Of a DNA stretch of 64,000 bases, positions 1-11,457 are shown in pieces. The DNA comes from Petrolisthes cinctipes (Eukaryota > Arthropoda > Malacostraca > Decapoda > Porcellanidae). Position numbers and translations under genes: made by a program. Location: NCBI GenBank assembly GCA_033782935.1, contig JAWQEG010004794.1, forward strand, positions 78,686 to 142,685. Reading direction: 5' to 3'. Under the pieces are notes generated by a model. That model was not told the origin of the DNA and ran no database searches. It worked only from the letters and a program-made list of their open reading frames with translations. Every line of letters starts with the position of its first letter. Position 1 is the stretch's first letter.

Positions 1-375
1 GTGAGGGTGGAAAGACATATTTTCATCACTCCTCTTTTCCTGTAATTACTATATATGTCCGTAAAAACGACAGTGACATTATATTTCATGTTGTTCTGTT
101 GAAAAATGTGATTCTGACATGATTTATAATGAAATTAGAGTGTGAAAATGTACTTAGATAAGTAAATAGTGGGTAATAGTGAATTTTGAGTTGATGTCAG
201 TTTGAGCTTGCTACCCATCCCACAGATGTCCATTTAGTCTTCACAAGTATATCAGGAGACAGCTAAGGGTTTGTACTTCAATATTATGTATCATTTATTT
301 ATGTATCGTGAGTGGTTTACAAGCTATTAGCCGTCAAATGTGTTGTTTACATAGTGCTCGCGAGTGCAGGAGTGA
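1..375 (+). repeat. Dispersed repeat, copy 1 (5' end outside window)
   Basis: Closely related to 39805-40170, sharing for example CATCAGGAGACAGCTAA (A/T differing) and TACCCATCC-CACAGATGTCC. The second copy lies in an element bounded by TTAA, so this is probably part of a piggyBac-like element. Confidence 0.6.
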
Positions 376-594
376 GGCCTGGGAGAGAGAGCTGCCACAA
401 CAAATAATGCCCGCGGCCTAGTGGCTAATGGAAATGGAACATTGCGTGGAGTTACCTTGGTGATACCATCATGACCGATGCTTATGTGGCTACATGGCTC
501 GCTTGGCAGTAACGTAACCAATTATATATCAGTACATCACCATTTTTCAAGCAATAAAGTTAATTAATTCAAAACATTGAGTTTCTTATACATA

Positions 595-1507
595 CAGTAA
601 AAGTCCCTTAATCCGGAAGGCAGGGGGGTTTGAGACTTCCGAATTAGCGTAAATTCCGTGTTATCGAAAAATACCCCCCAAAATACGTATAAAATATGTT
701 TATTACTTTCAAATACAGGTTTCCCTGTCGCACGTAATTTATGAGGTAGGGAGGGGGTGGTGAGAGGATCACAGCTGTTGCCATGTCTGCTTGACAAAAT
801 TTTCCTAATTTCCCCTTTAAAATTTCCCCTTTTGCCTCAATAATTCCCTGTTTATTCTTGAACTATTACGGTCTTTTTAGTACTTCATCTGGTAGAAATT
901 TCCCTGGTTACTCTTGAACAATCTTTATATAATTTCCCTGTGTGGACTTCAAAATACTCCAAAACAGAGAAATTTCCCTGCACCTGGCAGGAAAATTTCT
1001 CTGTTTTAGGGAATTTTGTAGTAGACACAGGGAAATTATATAAATATGGTTCAAGAGTAAACAGGGAAATTTCTACCAGACGAAATACCAAAAAGAAAGA
1101 CCGTCAATGTTCAAGAGAGGAGTAAACAGGGAATTATTGAGGCAAAAAGGGAAATTCTGTTGTTGAAGTTGGGGAAATTTTGTGCATCAGACCTGGCACC
1201 ACTGGCTGTCACACGTAATTTATGAGTGTCGGGAGGGGTTGGTGGGAAGATGATGATCGCAGATGACACTCGTAATTTAATGTCTTATGAGGTCTCAACT
1301 TCTTAGTGGGCTTCTTTGGTGGTTTATTAGGAGCCATGATGAATACTGTAGACACCCACAACACTGAATTATATCCCGGGAGATTTTTTTTTTTGGGGGG
1401 GGGGGGGGGGGGGATACAGTAATTATGGGTAAAATTGGTGAGCCCCCAAAGTTCCGGGGGAGCGAGCATTCCGAGGTATGGACCTCTGGATTAAGGGACT
1501 TTTACTG
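595..1507. mobile_element. pogo/Tigger-like non-autonomous DNA transposon
   Basis: Terminal inverted repeats CAGTAAAAGTCCCTTAATCC (595-) and its complement (to 1507), each flanked by TA. The termini resemble Tigger/pogo ends and the TA duplication is the Tc1/mariner signature. No transposase is present. The interior contains a fold-back repeat (about 796-1185) and a T9-G run near 1385-1413. Confidence 0.75.
796..1185. repeat. Fold-back repeat: two head-to-head copies of a ~200-bp element
   Basis: The left arm is the reverse complement of the right arm over almost its full length; both share GGGAAATTTCTACCAGA and ACAGGGAAATTATATAAA. A single copy lies at 11774-11976. Confidence 0.75.
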
Positions 1508-2670
1508 TACCTGTTAAAGCATAACTATATATGAGTGGCTGAGTGTTACAACCAGTCGAGCGCCACGCCTACTTAAGCGAGATAATTGCCTTTAAAGTAT
1601 AGGTAATAATGTCACGCGTAAGGTAATCACGAATAATCTGTTGACCGTTACTTCACTTCATCAACTTGATATGACCACAGTATAACATATACTGTGGTAT
1701 TTCAGACTTCATTAGAGGCCAAATTTTCTTAGCTTTTAACTGATATATGCCAAAAAGTGTTTAGTTCCCTATTAAGAAAGATATTACAGGTATAATATAT
1801 ACGACTGCCATGGAGAATATGTGAAAAGTTATTCTCGTACTGAAATATTAGATTAAAATGGAGAATTGGTAAATAATAATAAAATATACTATTTCGCTTA
1901 AGAAACTACATTTTTTAAGCATTCTATGGGTATAGTTTAGATGTAGGTACATTATAGAATAACTTTGAAAAGTTGAAAAGAGTGTGGTACTATCACAATT
2001 TCTCCGGTCTATCTAGCGGCTTCTAGCCTCTCTGCCAGGCGCCTGCCTCCAGGTGGGATGGCGCCGGTAGCTGCCAAACGCACGATTCAACATATTGCTT
2101 TTAACAGCGAGAGTTCTAAATAGTAGTTGATTATGTATCTGAGTTTGCTAGGTTAAACTGTTATGAATGAGTGGTAAGCAGAGGAACTGCTGAGTCATCA
2201 TGCATCTATTTCTCCACACGGGCAACAATTACAAAAGATTTTTTAATGGATTATAACAATCACACACCGCTCGCTTCTTCATCTGCTTCTGTAGTATGCT
2301 TATACAAGGAAATTTATTTATACAAAATAATTATAATCGTCACTGATCTTCTAATCGTTCTTTCGCCATTGGTCTAAAATCGCGAAATTTATAGAGTGAC
2401 GTCACTATTCTTTCTCTTACCGCCTCGCCTCGCCTTTCCTCCCTCCCTCTTCCTCCTGTACCCCGGTCCATCCGTACTCACTCCCCCCCCCCTCTCTCCC
2501 ACTCCTCCTTAAGTTCCTACCCTCCTCTCTGTCACCCCATCACTGATTCCCTCTATCTTCCAGTCTAAATTCTAATACGTCTCACTATCCATGTTCTTCG
2601 CCATTGTTTTTTACACTGAGGTACTGAAAGTAATTGTTACTAAGTAGGCTGATGTTTTTGAGTCTGTCTT
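1508..2670. other. Intergenic, no gene seen
   Basis: AT-rich sequence followed by a pyrimidine-rich tract (2405-2530). Contains an inverted CCAAT box (2366-2372) and a perfect CRE-type palindrome (2396-2405), but no convincing gene next to them. Confidence 0.5.
2396..2405. promoter_or_regulatory. CRE-like palindrome GTGACGTCAC
   Basis: Perfect palindrome with TGACGTCA core, 24 bp from an inverted CCAAT box. Such pairs occur in promoters; no downstream transcript is evident here. Confidence 0.3.
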
Positions 2671-2775
2671 AATGTGTCCTGCTGTGTGTGTGTGTGTGTG
2701 TTTTGGTATGTGTGTGTGTTGTAATGTTTCCTTCTGTGTTTTGGTATGTGTCCTGTTATGTATGTGTGTATGTGT

Positions 2776-2826
<51 letters not shown>

Positions 2827-3431
2827 GTTTCCTTCTGTATTTTGGTATGTGTACTGGTGTGTGTGTGTGTTTCCTTGTGTGTATTGTTATGTGTCCTGTT
2901 TTGTGTGTGTGTGTGTTTCCTTCTGTGTTTTGTTATGTGTCCTGTTGTGTGTGTGTGTGTGTGTGTTTCCTTCTGTGTTTTGTTATGTGTCCTGTTGAGT
3001 GTGTTTCCTTCTGTGTTTTGGTATGTGTACTGGTGTGTGTGTGTGTGTGTTGTTTCCTTCTGTATTTTGGTATGTGTCCTGGTGTGTGTGTGTGTTTCCT
3101 TGTGTGTATTGTTATGTGTCCTGTTTTGTGTGTGTTTCCTTCTGTGTTTTGTTATGTGTCCTGTTGTGTGTGTGTGTGTGTGTGTTTCCTTCTGTGTTTT
3201 GTTATGTGTCCTGTTGTGTGTGTGTTTCCTTCTGTGTTTTGTTATGTGTCCTGTTGTGTGTGTGTGTTTCCTTCTGTGTTTTGTTATGTGTCCTGTTGTG
3301 TGTGTGTGTGTTTTCTTCTGTGTTTTGTTATGTGTCCTGTTGTATGTGTGTGTGTGTTTGTTTCCTTCTGTGTTTTGTTATGTGTCCTGGTGTGTGTGTG
3401 TGTCCTTTGGTGTTTTGTTATGTGTCCTGTT
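2671..3431 (+). repeat. GT-rich minisatellite, ~40-bp unit
   Basis: About fourteen units of TTCCTTCTGTGTTTTG-TTATGTGTCCTG joined by (GT)n of variable length. All three frames stay open, producing spurious Cys/Val ORFs. It abuts the 3' tail of LINE copy 1. Confidence 0.9.
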
Positions 3432-3645
3432 CTATCTATCTATCTATAGCTCCGACACCTCGCTCCCTCCGGGAACTCCCACCAAGGGGGTGGCCACGGC
3501 AGAAGAGTCTCCAGTTTTCCCTGTTAACGCACTCCCTCCTCACTTTCTCCATCCCCCCTCCCCCCTCACACTTCTCTCTCTCACATGTTCTGCCATCTAA
3601 CCGGAGGTCTGCCTCTCACACCAGGTCCCATAACTTCACTTCCAT

Positions 3646-4370
3646 GGGGTGCTGATGGTATAGCGGTTAGCACACTCGCCTGGCATGCGAGAGATCCCGG
3701 GTTCAATTCCTGGGTCAGTGGAATTGTTGGACAATTTTCCCAGCCCCCAATGTCCCTCTTCACCTAACAGTAAATAGGTACCTGGCTGTAAGAGCAAGGA
3801 TAACATGCTACCTTGTAAGCTGGGGGAAGACGTGTTGATGGCTAGAGGAAGATGTGTTGATGTAAAAAACTACCCAGCACACTTCTCAACTACCCAGCAC
3901 ACACTGGTGAGGGAAGATGTGTTGGTGCAAATTACCCATCACACTTCTCAACTACCCAGCACACACTGGAAAGGGAAGATGTGTTAATGTAAACTACCCA
4001 GCACACATCTCAACTACTCAGCAACACACTGGTGAGGGCTGGTTCTATCCAGAAATGAGGAATCTGGCATCCTCTACCACACCCTGGCCTGTTCTGTCTG
4101 TCTCCTTACTCTCTCTCATTCCTTCTGGGTAGCCGACGAGATCGCCCGATTGGGTGGCACAACAAGGAAGACTACAGATGGTGGGAATGTTGGCCCAGGG
4201 ATACATGACCGTGAGCCAGCAGTCCCCTTGTCTGCTGCCTTCGAAGAAACAGACCTCACTATCACCCTGACTCCCATTTGGGGGTCAAAGCATCTGCACG
4301 GCTTCGGTCAACCAGACTCGGGACTGCTCGGCCAGACAGCTTGAGGAACTTCAACAACAACAACAACAAC
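3646..4370 (+). mobile_element. tRNA-derived SINE inserted in LINE copy 1
   Basis: 725-bp insert. The head (3650-3719) resembles a tRNA with A box TAGCGGTTAGCAC, anticodon stem CTCGC/GCGAG around a 7-nt loop, and B box GGGTTCAATTCC, a Pol III internal promoter. The tail is (CAA)n. It is flanked by the perfect 14-bp duplication AACTTCACTTCCAT (3632-3645 and 4371-4384), and the interrupted LINE sequence resumes exactly there when compared with LINE copies 2 and 3. Confidence 0.85.
3826..4040 (+). repeat. Minisatellite inside the SINE body
   Basis: About three diverged units of roughly 65-75 bp containing GGAAGATGTGTTGATGTAAA-like and CTACCCAGCACACTTCTCAA motifs. It separates the tRNA head from the unique SINE body. 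Confidence 0.7.
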
Positions 4371-4377
4371 AACTTCA

Positions 4378-4573
4378 CTTCCATACACCTTCTTTACAAA
4401 CTCCACACTTTGCATTCTCTCCACATGTCCAAACCACCTCAGTGTATTACGCTTCACTCTCTCAACCACTCCACACTTCCATACACCTTCTTTACAAACT
4501 CCACACTTTGCATTCTCTCTACATGTCCAAACCATCTCAATGTATTACACTTCACTCTCTCAACCACTCCACA
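4378..4573. repeat. 98-bp tandem duplication in LINE copy 1
   Basis: Two near-identical 98-bp units starting CTTCCATACACC at 4378 and 4476. LINE copies 2 and 3 have a single unit. Because 98 is not a multiple of three it breaks the reading frame. Confidence 0.85.
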
Positions 4574-4604
4574 CTCAATACCAACTGCCTTCTCACTCAT
4601 ACCA

Positions 4605-4795
4605 CACCTCTCATACACACTCATTTCTTTCTCCATCCCACCTAGTAAGTCCACATGCTCCTCTCAAGTAACTCATTTCCACTGCACCTATTCTACATCT
4701 TTCATACATATACACACTCATTACTTTCTCCATCCCACCTTGTAAGTCCACATGCTCCTCTCAAGTAACTCATTTCCACAGCACCTATTCTAAAC
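4605..4795. repeat. ~97-bp tandem duplication in LINE copy 1
   Basis: The segment CTTTCTCCATCCCACCT...TCATTTCCAC occurs at 4627 and again at 4724. The other LINE copies have it once. Confidence 0.8.
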
Positions 4796-6735
4796 TGATG
4801 AGCCCTACTCCATGTCCATGTCTCTTACGCATATGTCAGTATTGGCAGGATTATACTATTACTCAGTCCCTTTTTCACTTCCATACTCACACTTCTACCC
4901 TTCATAATCCTCCTCAGTAATATTATGACCTGCCTGCCCCTCATTGCTCTCTTCCTCATTAAATTTTCTCCTTCCATGTTTACACAGAACTGTTCCCAGT
5001 TACTTGAATTCCCTCACCTCCTCCATCCTCTCACCCCCTAAAGTTATCTCACATTCAGTCCCAGTTGGTACAGCCACCCTATAGGGTGTAGCAAAGTCAA
5101 TTACTTCTGTTTTGGTCCTCTCAAATACCATCACCTTACTCTTACCAACATTCACCTTCAGTTTTCTTTGCTTACACACAGACTGAAACTCATCCACCAC
5201 CCTCTGTAACTCCCTTTCACTCTCGGCCAGCAGCACAGTGTCATCCGCAAATAAGCTTGCAACCAAGGTACTCCATTCAACCTCAGTTTCGCACCCAGGC
5301 CCTCCACCTTTGCCTTCATCTCTCTCATGCACCCATCCATAAAAATATTGAACAACTATGGTGACATGACACACCCCTGCCTCAATCCTACACTGATATC
5401 AAAGTTCTCACTCAAATCACCCTCAACCCTCACACAAGCTTTTGCCTCTCTATAGAAAGCCTCAATCCCCTCCAGCAAGTGCCCACCAACACCGTAAATC
5501 CTTAATACATCTGTCATAGCTCTCCTATCAACCCTATCGTATGCCTTCTCCAAATCTATGAAGGCAGCATACAACTTCCTACCCTTCCGAATATATTTCT
5601 CCACTGTTGATTTTATTGCAAAGATCTCGTTCACACATCCTCTACCCTTTCTGAACCCTCCCTGCTCCTCACTGACTTTATTCCCAGTTACTTCTATCAG
5701 TCTCTCAGTAAGAACCTTCCTATACACCTTCCCAGGTACACTAAGAAGGCTTATTCCCCTATAGCTACCACACTCATCCTTACTCCCCTTCCCCTTGTAC
5801 AGAGGCACAATTATGACTCTCCTTCAGTTCTCTGGCACCTCTCCCTGTCTCCAAGCCAATATGCATATAAGCAACATCCACTCCACCACTTCCTCCCCCC
5901 CACACCTCAGCATCTCTCCAGTTATTTCATCCACCCCCGGTGCCTTTCCTATCTTCAACTTTCCTATTGCTTTCCTGACCTCTTCCCTTCCTAATTCTCC
6001 CTGTACATCCTGTCGTCTACCTCCTGCCTCCATCCCCATGCATGTCACCACCACCTCCCCTCCCGTCCCCCCATTCATCAACCGATCAAAATGCCTCTTC
6101 CACACTTCTTTCACTTCCTCACTTCTACTCACAGTAACTCCATCCTCTCTCTTCATTCTCACGCTACCAGACTTTCCTTCTCCTCTTTCTCTTTTCGCCT
6201 CCTTCCAGAATAATTTCTTGTTTTCTCTAAACTTCTCACTCAGTTTCCTACCAAACTCCTCATCCACTCTCCTTTTGCTCTCACTCACCGTCCTCTTCAC
6301 TTTCCTCTTACACTCATTGTATTCCCTCTTTCACCTCCTCTGGCACATTTCTCTGCAGGGTTCTCCTAAAAGCCTTCTTATTCTCTACTGCATCCTTCAC
6401 TTCTTCAGATCACCATGCACTCCCTTTCTTCCCCCTTTTGTACTTTGTACCCCACCACTTCTGCTGCTGTCTTACACACTAAAGTTTTGAATGTTTCATA
6501 CACATCATTCACTCCCACTCCCTCCCCTATCACCATCCTTGCATCCCCCAGCACCTCACCCACCCTCCTCTTATATTCCTCCCTATATTCTGCTTCATCT
6601 AATTTCCCACTAGCCACCTCCCTCTTTTTTCTCACCCCTTCATCCCTCATATTCCCACTTAGCACTAACCTTCATCCTTACCAACAACACAAAATGGTCG
6701 GAGCATTGGATAATTTCTCTCACCACTTTTGCATC

Positions 6736-6885
6736 GACCCTGTGATCTTGTATGAAACTTGGAGGCTTGTGATTCCTCCTGACTATGCCACGAAACACGC
6801 TCCTTCAATATGGGTGATGTTTCGTGGTAAAATTTGAAGGACTCGCAAACCTCCAATTTTCTGACTACATCACAGGGTCCCTTAA
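6736..6885. mobile_element. Short TTAA-type MITE inside LINE copy 1
   Basis: Ends GACCCTGTGATC and its partner ATCACAGGGTCCC followed by TTAA. The core is ATGCCACGAAACA and TGTTTCGTGGTA. Compared with LINE copy 3, the insertion replaces a few bases at GCATC. Same family as 44537-44697, 52135-52298 and 54396-54550. Confidence 0.75.
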
Positions 6886-7300
6886 CCTTTCATCCACTGC
6901 CACATAATAATCAATCAAACTCTTCTGCTCTCCTCTCTCATCCTTTCTCTTCCATGTATACCTGTGGATCATCTTGTGCTGAAAGAAGGTGTTTGCCAAG
7001 AAGAACCCCCTCTCAGCACAGACATCCACCAGATACTCACCCTTCTCATACTCCTTCTACACCCCATTTACCCACAATACTTCCCGCTTCCTCACCTCCC
7101 TTTTTTCCATACATATCTCCCATCATCACCACTCTCCTTCCATTATCAATCTTTCTCAGACACGCATTCAATTCCTCCCAAAACACACTCATCCTCTCTC
7201 CCCGTCCTACTCTTTTCATCCTCTGGTGCATATGCACACACCCATGCATATTTCACCATCCCAATCTTTCCCGTCATCCATACAATCCTCGACCCATGTC
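6886..7300 (-). pseudogene. Endonuclease fragment of LINE copy 1
   Basis: Minus-strand remnant with FWEELNACLRK and RRVVMMGDMYGKKG, the GDxN-type motif of exonuclease-endonuclease-phosphatase endonucleases. It matches the corresponding part of LINE copy 3 (NDCLRSFERGRRIVLVRDMN). Confidence 0.65.
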
Positions 7301-8775
7301 CATCCACTCCCTTCCACACCAACCCATCCTCCCCCTACCCTTACCTTCCCTTCTTACCAACCCATCCTCCACCTACCCCAACCATCCCTCCTTACCAACC
7401 TATCCTCCTCCTACTTTGTATACTCCCACCATCCCCCTGTGAGTTCCCTATCCTCCCTTCTTACCAACCCATCCTCTCTCTCTCTCTCTCTCAGTGTTCC
7501 AATTCCCTCCTTATTTTCTCTATTCTTGCCTTCCTTCCTTCTTACAACTATCCTTCTCTTCCTTCTTACAACTCTCAAAGTTTTCCCTTCCATATCCATT
7601 TACCTTGTCCTCCCTCTACCCCTACACTCTCTCTCTCTCTCTCAGTGAGTGTGTGACTGTCTGACTGACTCCAGTTACTGCCTACCCGTGCAATTTGTGA
7701 GTTCACAATTATTATTATTAAGTCATCCCTACAAAGAAGAGATAAAAGACGGGAGATGTAATTTAGCCCAAAAGAACGGAAGAAATGTAGGGAGGACTGC
7801 AAAAGTTACGCTTCTGGGGGATTCTAATGACGCGTGATGGGTAGAATTTAATTAAATGCCCGCTCCTGGAAATGTTGTTTTTTTTACTTCTCAGCGTCAT
7901 TTTTCTGTTCATAATGGACCAATTTCAGTGATTTTTGTTTTATTTTGAAGATGAATGAATTATCTTTCATTTGTATGTTCCAAAATTAATAAATATTAGT
8001 GTAATAATATCTTTATTATATATTCTCCATCATTTTCAATGCATTTGAATGTTCTTCAAATAAAAAAAATCATAATAAATTACAGATGGGAACTACATAC
8101 TTATACTCCATATAAGTTGTTACTAGTAGAGATATCTTTCATTTGAAATGTAAAACAGATGATTTGGTAATGTTGTTACGGAGATATGTTATTTTTAAAA
8201 ATGGTAGTTCTTATCTTCACTATTTCAAATATCTTCACTACGCTGTGCGTCCGGGAAGTAAAAACTTGGGTAATAATAGTTTGTGGTGAAGGGTATGTAT
8301 GCACAACATCACAACAGAAAACAAAGAAATTCAATGTCAACACACCTATAAATCTTACGTGACGTCCCCTTAATTAGGAATGCACGAAATATACGTATAA
8401 TTATGGTACATGGCCAAATTTTATTAAAACTCATAAAAAGCATTGATCTACTTCTGGCAACATTGTGACAACGTATTAGAGCTCTGTCTGCTTTATAAAT
8501 ATTTTATTTGTAATAAATATGATAAAAATATGGCAGCATCTGGCAACTCGATAAACATGCATGTTTGATTAGAGTGTAATATTGGTAAATATTTTTTTTT
8601 TTTTTTTCGACAAGATATATTTCTGGAGGCATCTGGCAACTATTCCCCAAAAGCGTATAAAACACCCAGACTCAACCAGTGCTCAGTGCCTTTCAAACAG
8701 CCAGAGTGGAGGGATACATGCTTTGACGCTCGACACTTTTTTGTTTATTTTGTATCTCGGCTGTTTTTTTCCACA
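7301..8775. other. Intergenic: pyrimidine-rich repeats then AT-rich DNA
   Basis: 7301-7640 is C/T-rich with a degenerate CTTACCAACCCATCCTCC repeat and two short (TC)n runs. 7680-8775 is AT-rich upstream sequence of the Mutator-like ORF; I see no TIR that can be matched with confidence. Confidence 0.5.
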
Positions 8776-10455
8776 ATGGGTGGGGTAAGGAAGTATGTAA
8801 AGGCACGAAGAAAGAATGCAGAAAAAGCCTGTAAAGCCATGAGGGAGAAGAGAGAGGAAGAAAAGAGGAAAAGGGAGGAAGAGGAGAGGCAGCGAGGGGA
8901 GGGAGGGAGGACGGTCGAGAATGTAACACCAGGGACGTCACGCGACACACCACCACGCACCACACCACCACGCACCACACCACCACCACACAACACTACC
9001 ATTTCAAGTGCTTTGAAGAGAAAGCAATACCTACAAAGTAAGGAAGAGGATACTGTTGTAGAAGATGAATACATAATTGTAAAGAAGAGCTACCTACAAG
9101 ATCAGTTTTCTCAAGTTTCATGTAGCAATTGTTATGGAAAACTAAAAACCAAGTACAATCATAAGTTCCTAGATTGCCTTATTGAGTTTGAATGTGAAGA
9201 CTGTGGAATGAGAGGTAAAAATCCGGAAGTGGGAAATACTCCAGTAACACAATCACTGATATATAGTACAATGGATTTAGGGCTTGGGAGAACTGGCTTG
9301 GATAGATTTTTAGGGGATATGAATATGAAGCCTCTTGCTAGGAACTATAGTTACTATCAGTCACTTGTAACTGTTGCTGCTAAGAAGAAAGTGACAGATA
9401 TAATGACCTCTGCTATTCCTGCAATAAAACAACTTTATTCTGAAGCAAATGGAGTATATGACATTAGAGTTATTTATGACGGGTCGTGGCAGAAACGGGG
9501 CCATACAAGCAATCTAGCTATGGGTGCTGTAATTGAAGCAGAAACAGGACTAGTAATTGACTATGAAATCATGAGTAAGTACTGTGAAAAGTGTACAAAG
9601 AAAGAAAATGCTGTAAAAAGGAAAACAATTAGTAAGGAAGCATTTGAAGAGTGGTTAGTAGGACATAAGGAAGAGTGCAAAAAAAATTATGAAGGAAGTT
9701 CTGGGGGAATGGAAGCAGCAGCAGCTGTGAAGTTGTTTGGTAGAAGTTTAGAACATAATCTAAGGTATAAAGTGTTCATATCAGATGGGGATAGCTCTGC
9801 CTATGATGCTGTATGTAAAATGAATGATGGTGAAGGACCTTAAGGTGATGTGAAAGTTGAGAAGGGAGAATGCATCAATCACGTAGCAAAGAGACTTGGA
9901 ACAGCACTTCGAAAAATAAGAGACCAGGTTGTAACAGAAAAAACAACAAAAACTGGTAAAGTGCGTAGAATGAAGGATATGGGAGGGAGAGGAAAACTAA
10001 CAGACACTGTTATAGGTAAACTGCAAAGGTATTATGGTATCGCAGTTCGTCGTCATGTTGGGGACACTGTAGAGGGGTTGAGAAATGACATTTTTTCCAC
10101 ATTCTTACACTGTTCCTCATGTGATGCAAAACCACAACATCATTTGTGCCCAATGACAAGGGACAGCTGGTGTTTCTATCAACGGGCAATTGCTAATAAT
10201 GAACAGCCACAATCCCACACGAAAATGAAAGTGAGATTCGTGTTGCCATCTGAGCTTAGACAAAAAGTGTGGGGAGAATATCGTCGGCTAACATCAGACA
10301 AGTTACTTTCAGCCTGCTTACTTGGGAAGACACAAAATCAGAATGAACACTTGCACTCAAGAGTATGGAGATACTGTTAAAAATACAAGTGTGCAAACAA
10401 GACCATCCTGGACTTCGCCACCGCCAAAGCTGTCCTTGACTACAACGTGCATTAA
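8776..10455 (+). pseudogene. Mutator-like transposase, two in-frame stops
   Basis: One reading frame from ATG 8776, interrupted only by TAA at 9841-9843 and TAA at 10378-10380, with conserved coding after each. Seen: basic coiled N-terminus RKYVKARRKNAEKA, Thr/Pro repeat, Cys-rich finger (SCSNCYGKL...CEDCGMRG), catalytic-type VIYDGSWQKRGHTS and VFISDGDSSAYDAV (DDE-family Asp residues), then CINHVAKRLG and QNEHLHSRVWRYC. This layout fits the Mutator-like transposase domain proteins abundant in arthropods (family resemblance, not searched). Each stop is explained by one substitution, so it died recently, or readthrough is conceivable. Element ends were not identified. Confidence 0.82.
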
Positions 10456-11457
10456 TTATGTATCTTATTCGATGTATTGTCATAATTTTACTAAGAAATA
10501 TTGAAGTAATAACACTTCCCTTATAATACAGTGAAACACATAGTATAAGCATAAATTATTTAGACATCTTTTAAACGCAGTACGAGAGTTTGGGCTGGTC
10601 CGACCGGGCCAGCGGGCATCGCCATCATTTCCTCTCTTTTTAATTATCTTTTTTCCACGATTAGTGATAACTAAATGGATTAACAAGTTTGTTTTTGCAA
10701 TAAAAATGTACATTAATGTTTTCATGCTACATAGCAAGCGTTCCCAACGGCTAATAAAATAATCACGTAGAGCACGAAGTAAATAATATTAATTAGCGAG
10801 CAGTGGCAACATCTTTGTTTCAGCTGACTGACTTGTCGACTGCCTGCATTTGTGACTCGCCGACACTCGGTTGTATTTCATACATTCTAGAGATGTCTAT
10901 ATGCAAGCTAAGATGATATCCATTTGCTCATTAGATAGAAAAGGAATTGTAGAAGTAATTCCTATTAGTAACTCAGTTTCAGGGTAGTTGGCGCTTGACT
11001 GGTTGTAACAGTTAGGGCTACATATATGGTCAGTCGACATAGGATATAAATGTATGGTAGAGAGATGGTAATTCGAGTTTTGTACAAAATCAACTTGCAT
11101 CACTTCTCAGGCTGTAGGTCCTTGTAACGATGCACCCGGAAAATCTTCACATAAGCCGGATATACATCTGAGTTATTTATAAGGGTCCTAGACATTGACA
11201 GCGTCCGAGTTATCTGATATCCGTCTTATATGTATCTGACTTAGCGAGGGTTTACTGTAATATTAAAGTACCATAATATTTACACCATCTTATGCAGCTA
11301 GCCACTGCACCATATTTTCTATATATAGTAAACAAATCAGACAGAGTTGCCAAATGTCTCCGAAAATATCCACAGAATAATGTAGGAGATATAAGAATAG
11401 TATGGAAAAACACTTATTAAACAAAGCCTGCAAGGTTTTCAGGGAAAACACTTCCTA
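10456..11457. other. Intergenic, AT-rich, one solitary Tigger-like end
   Basis: No gene seen. Sequence at about 11205-11260 (GACTTAGCGAGGGTTTACTG then TA) looks like a pogo/Tigger right terminus without a partner in the window. Confidence 0.4.

Larger units (their letters stand above)
4378..6664 (-). pseudogene. Broken RT/linker ORF of LINE copy 1
   Basis: Reads in pieces on the minus strand. RT palm motifs are visible: YRGISLLSVPGKV, AAFIDLEKAYDRVDRRA (first catalytic Asp), GLRQGCVMSP (motif B), then a stop, and in another frame SLFADDTVLLAESE (catalytic DD). The downstream tail CGVVERVK-NTLRWFGHVERM is present. Stops and frameshifts make it non-functional. Copies 2 and 3 have the same layout. 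Confidence 0.85.
3432..7300 (-). mobile_element. RTE-like LINE copy 1, interrupted
   Basis: Minus-strand non-LTR retrotransposon ending at its 3' side in a TATC/TAGA microsatellite (3431-3448), with almost no 3' UTR, an RTE-clade trait. Order from 5': endonuclease fragment, linker, RT, C-terminal tail. It is split by a SINE (3646-4370) and a short TTAA-type element (6736-6881), and carries tandem duplications of 98 bp and about 97 bp. The 5' boundary is uncertain, in a pyrimidine-rich region. Confidence 0.8.

Noticed and set aside
2671..3600. Long Cys/Val-rich open frames (up to 284 residues)
   Set aside because: They are translations of GT-rich minisatellite DNA open in all three frames; composition is dictated by the repeat.
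3650..3719. Functional tRNA gene
   Set aside because: A and B boxes and an anticodon stem are present, but the acceptor stem pairs poorly and it is the head of a SINE with tail and target duplication.
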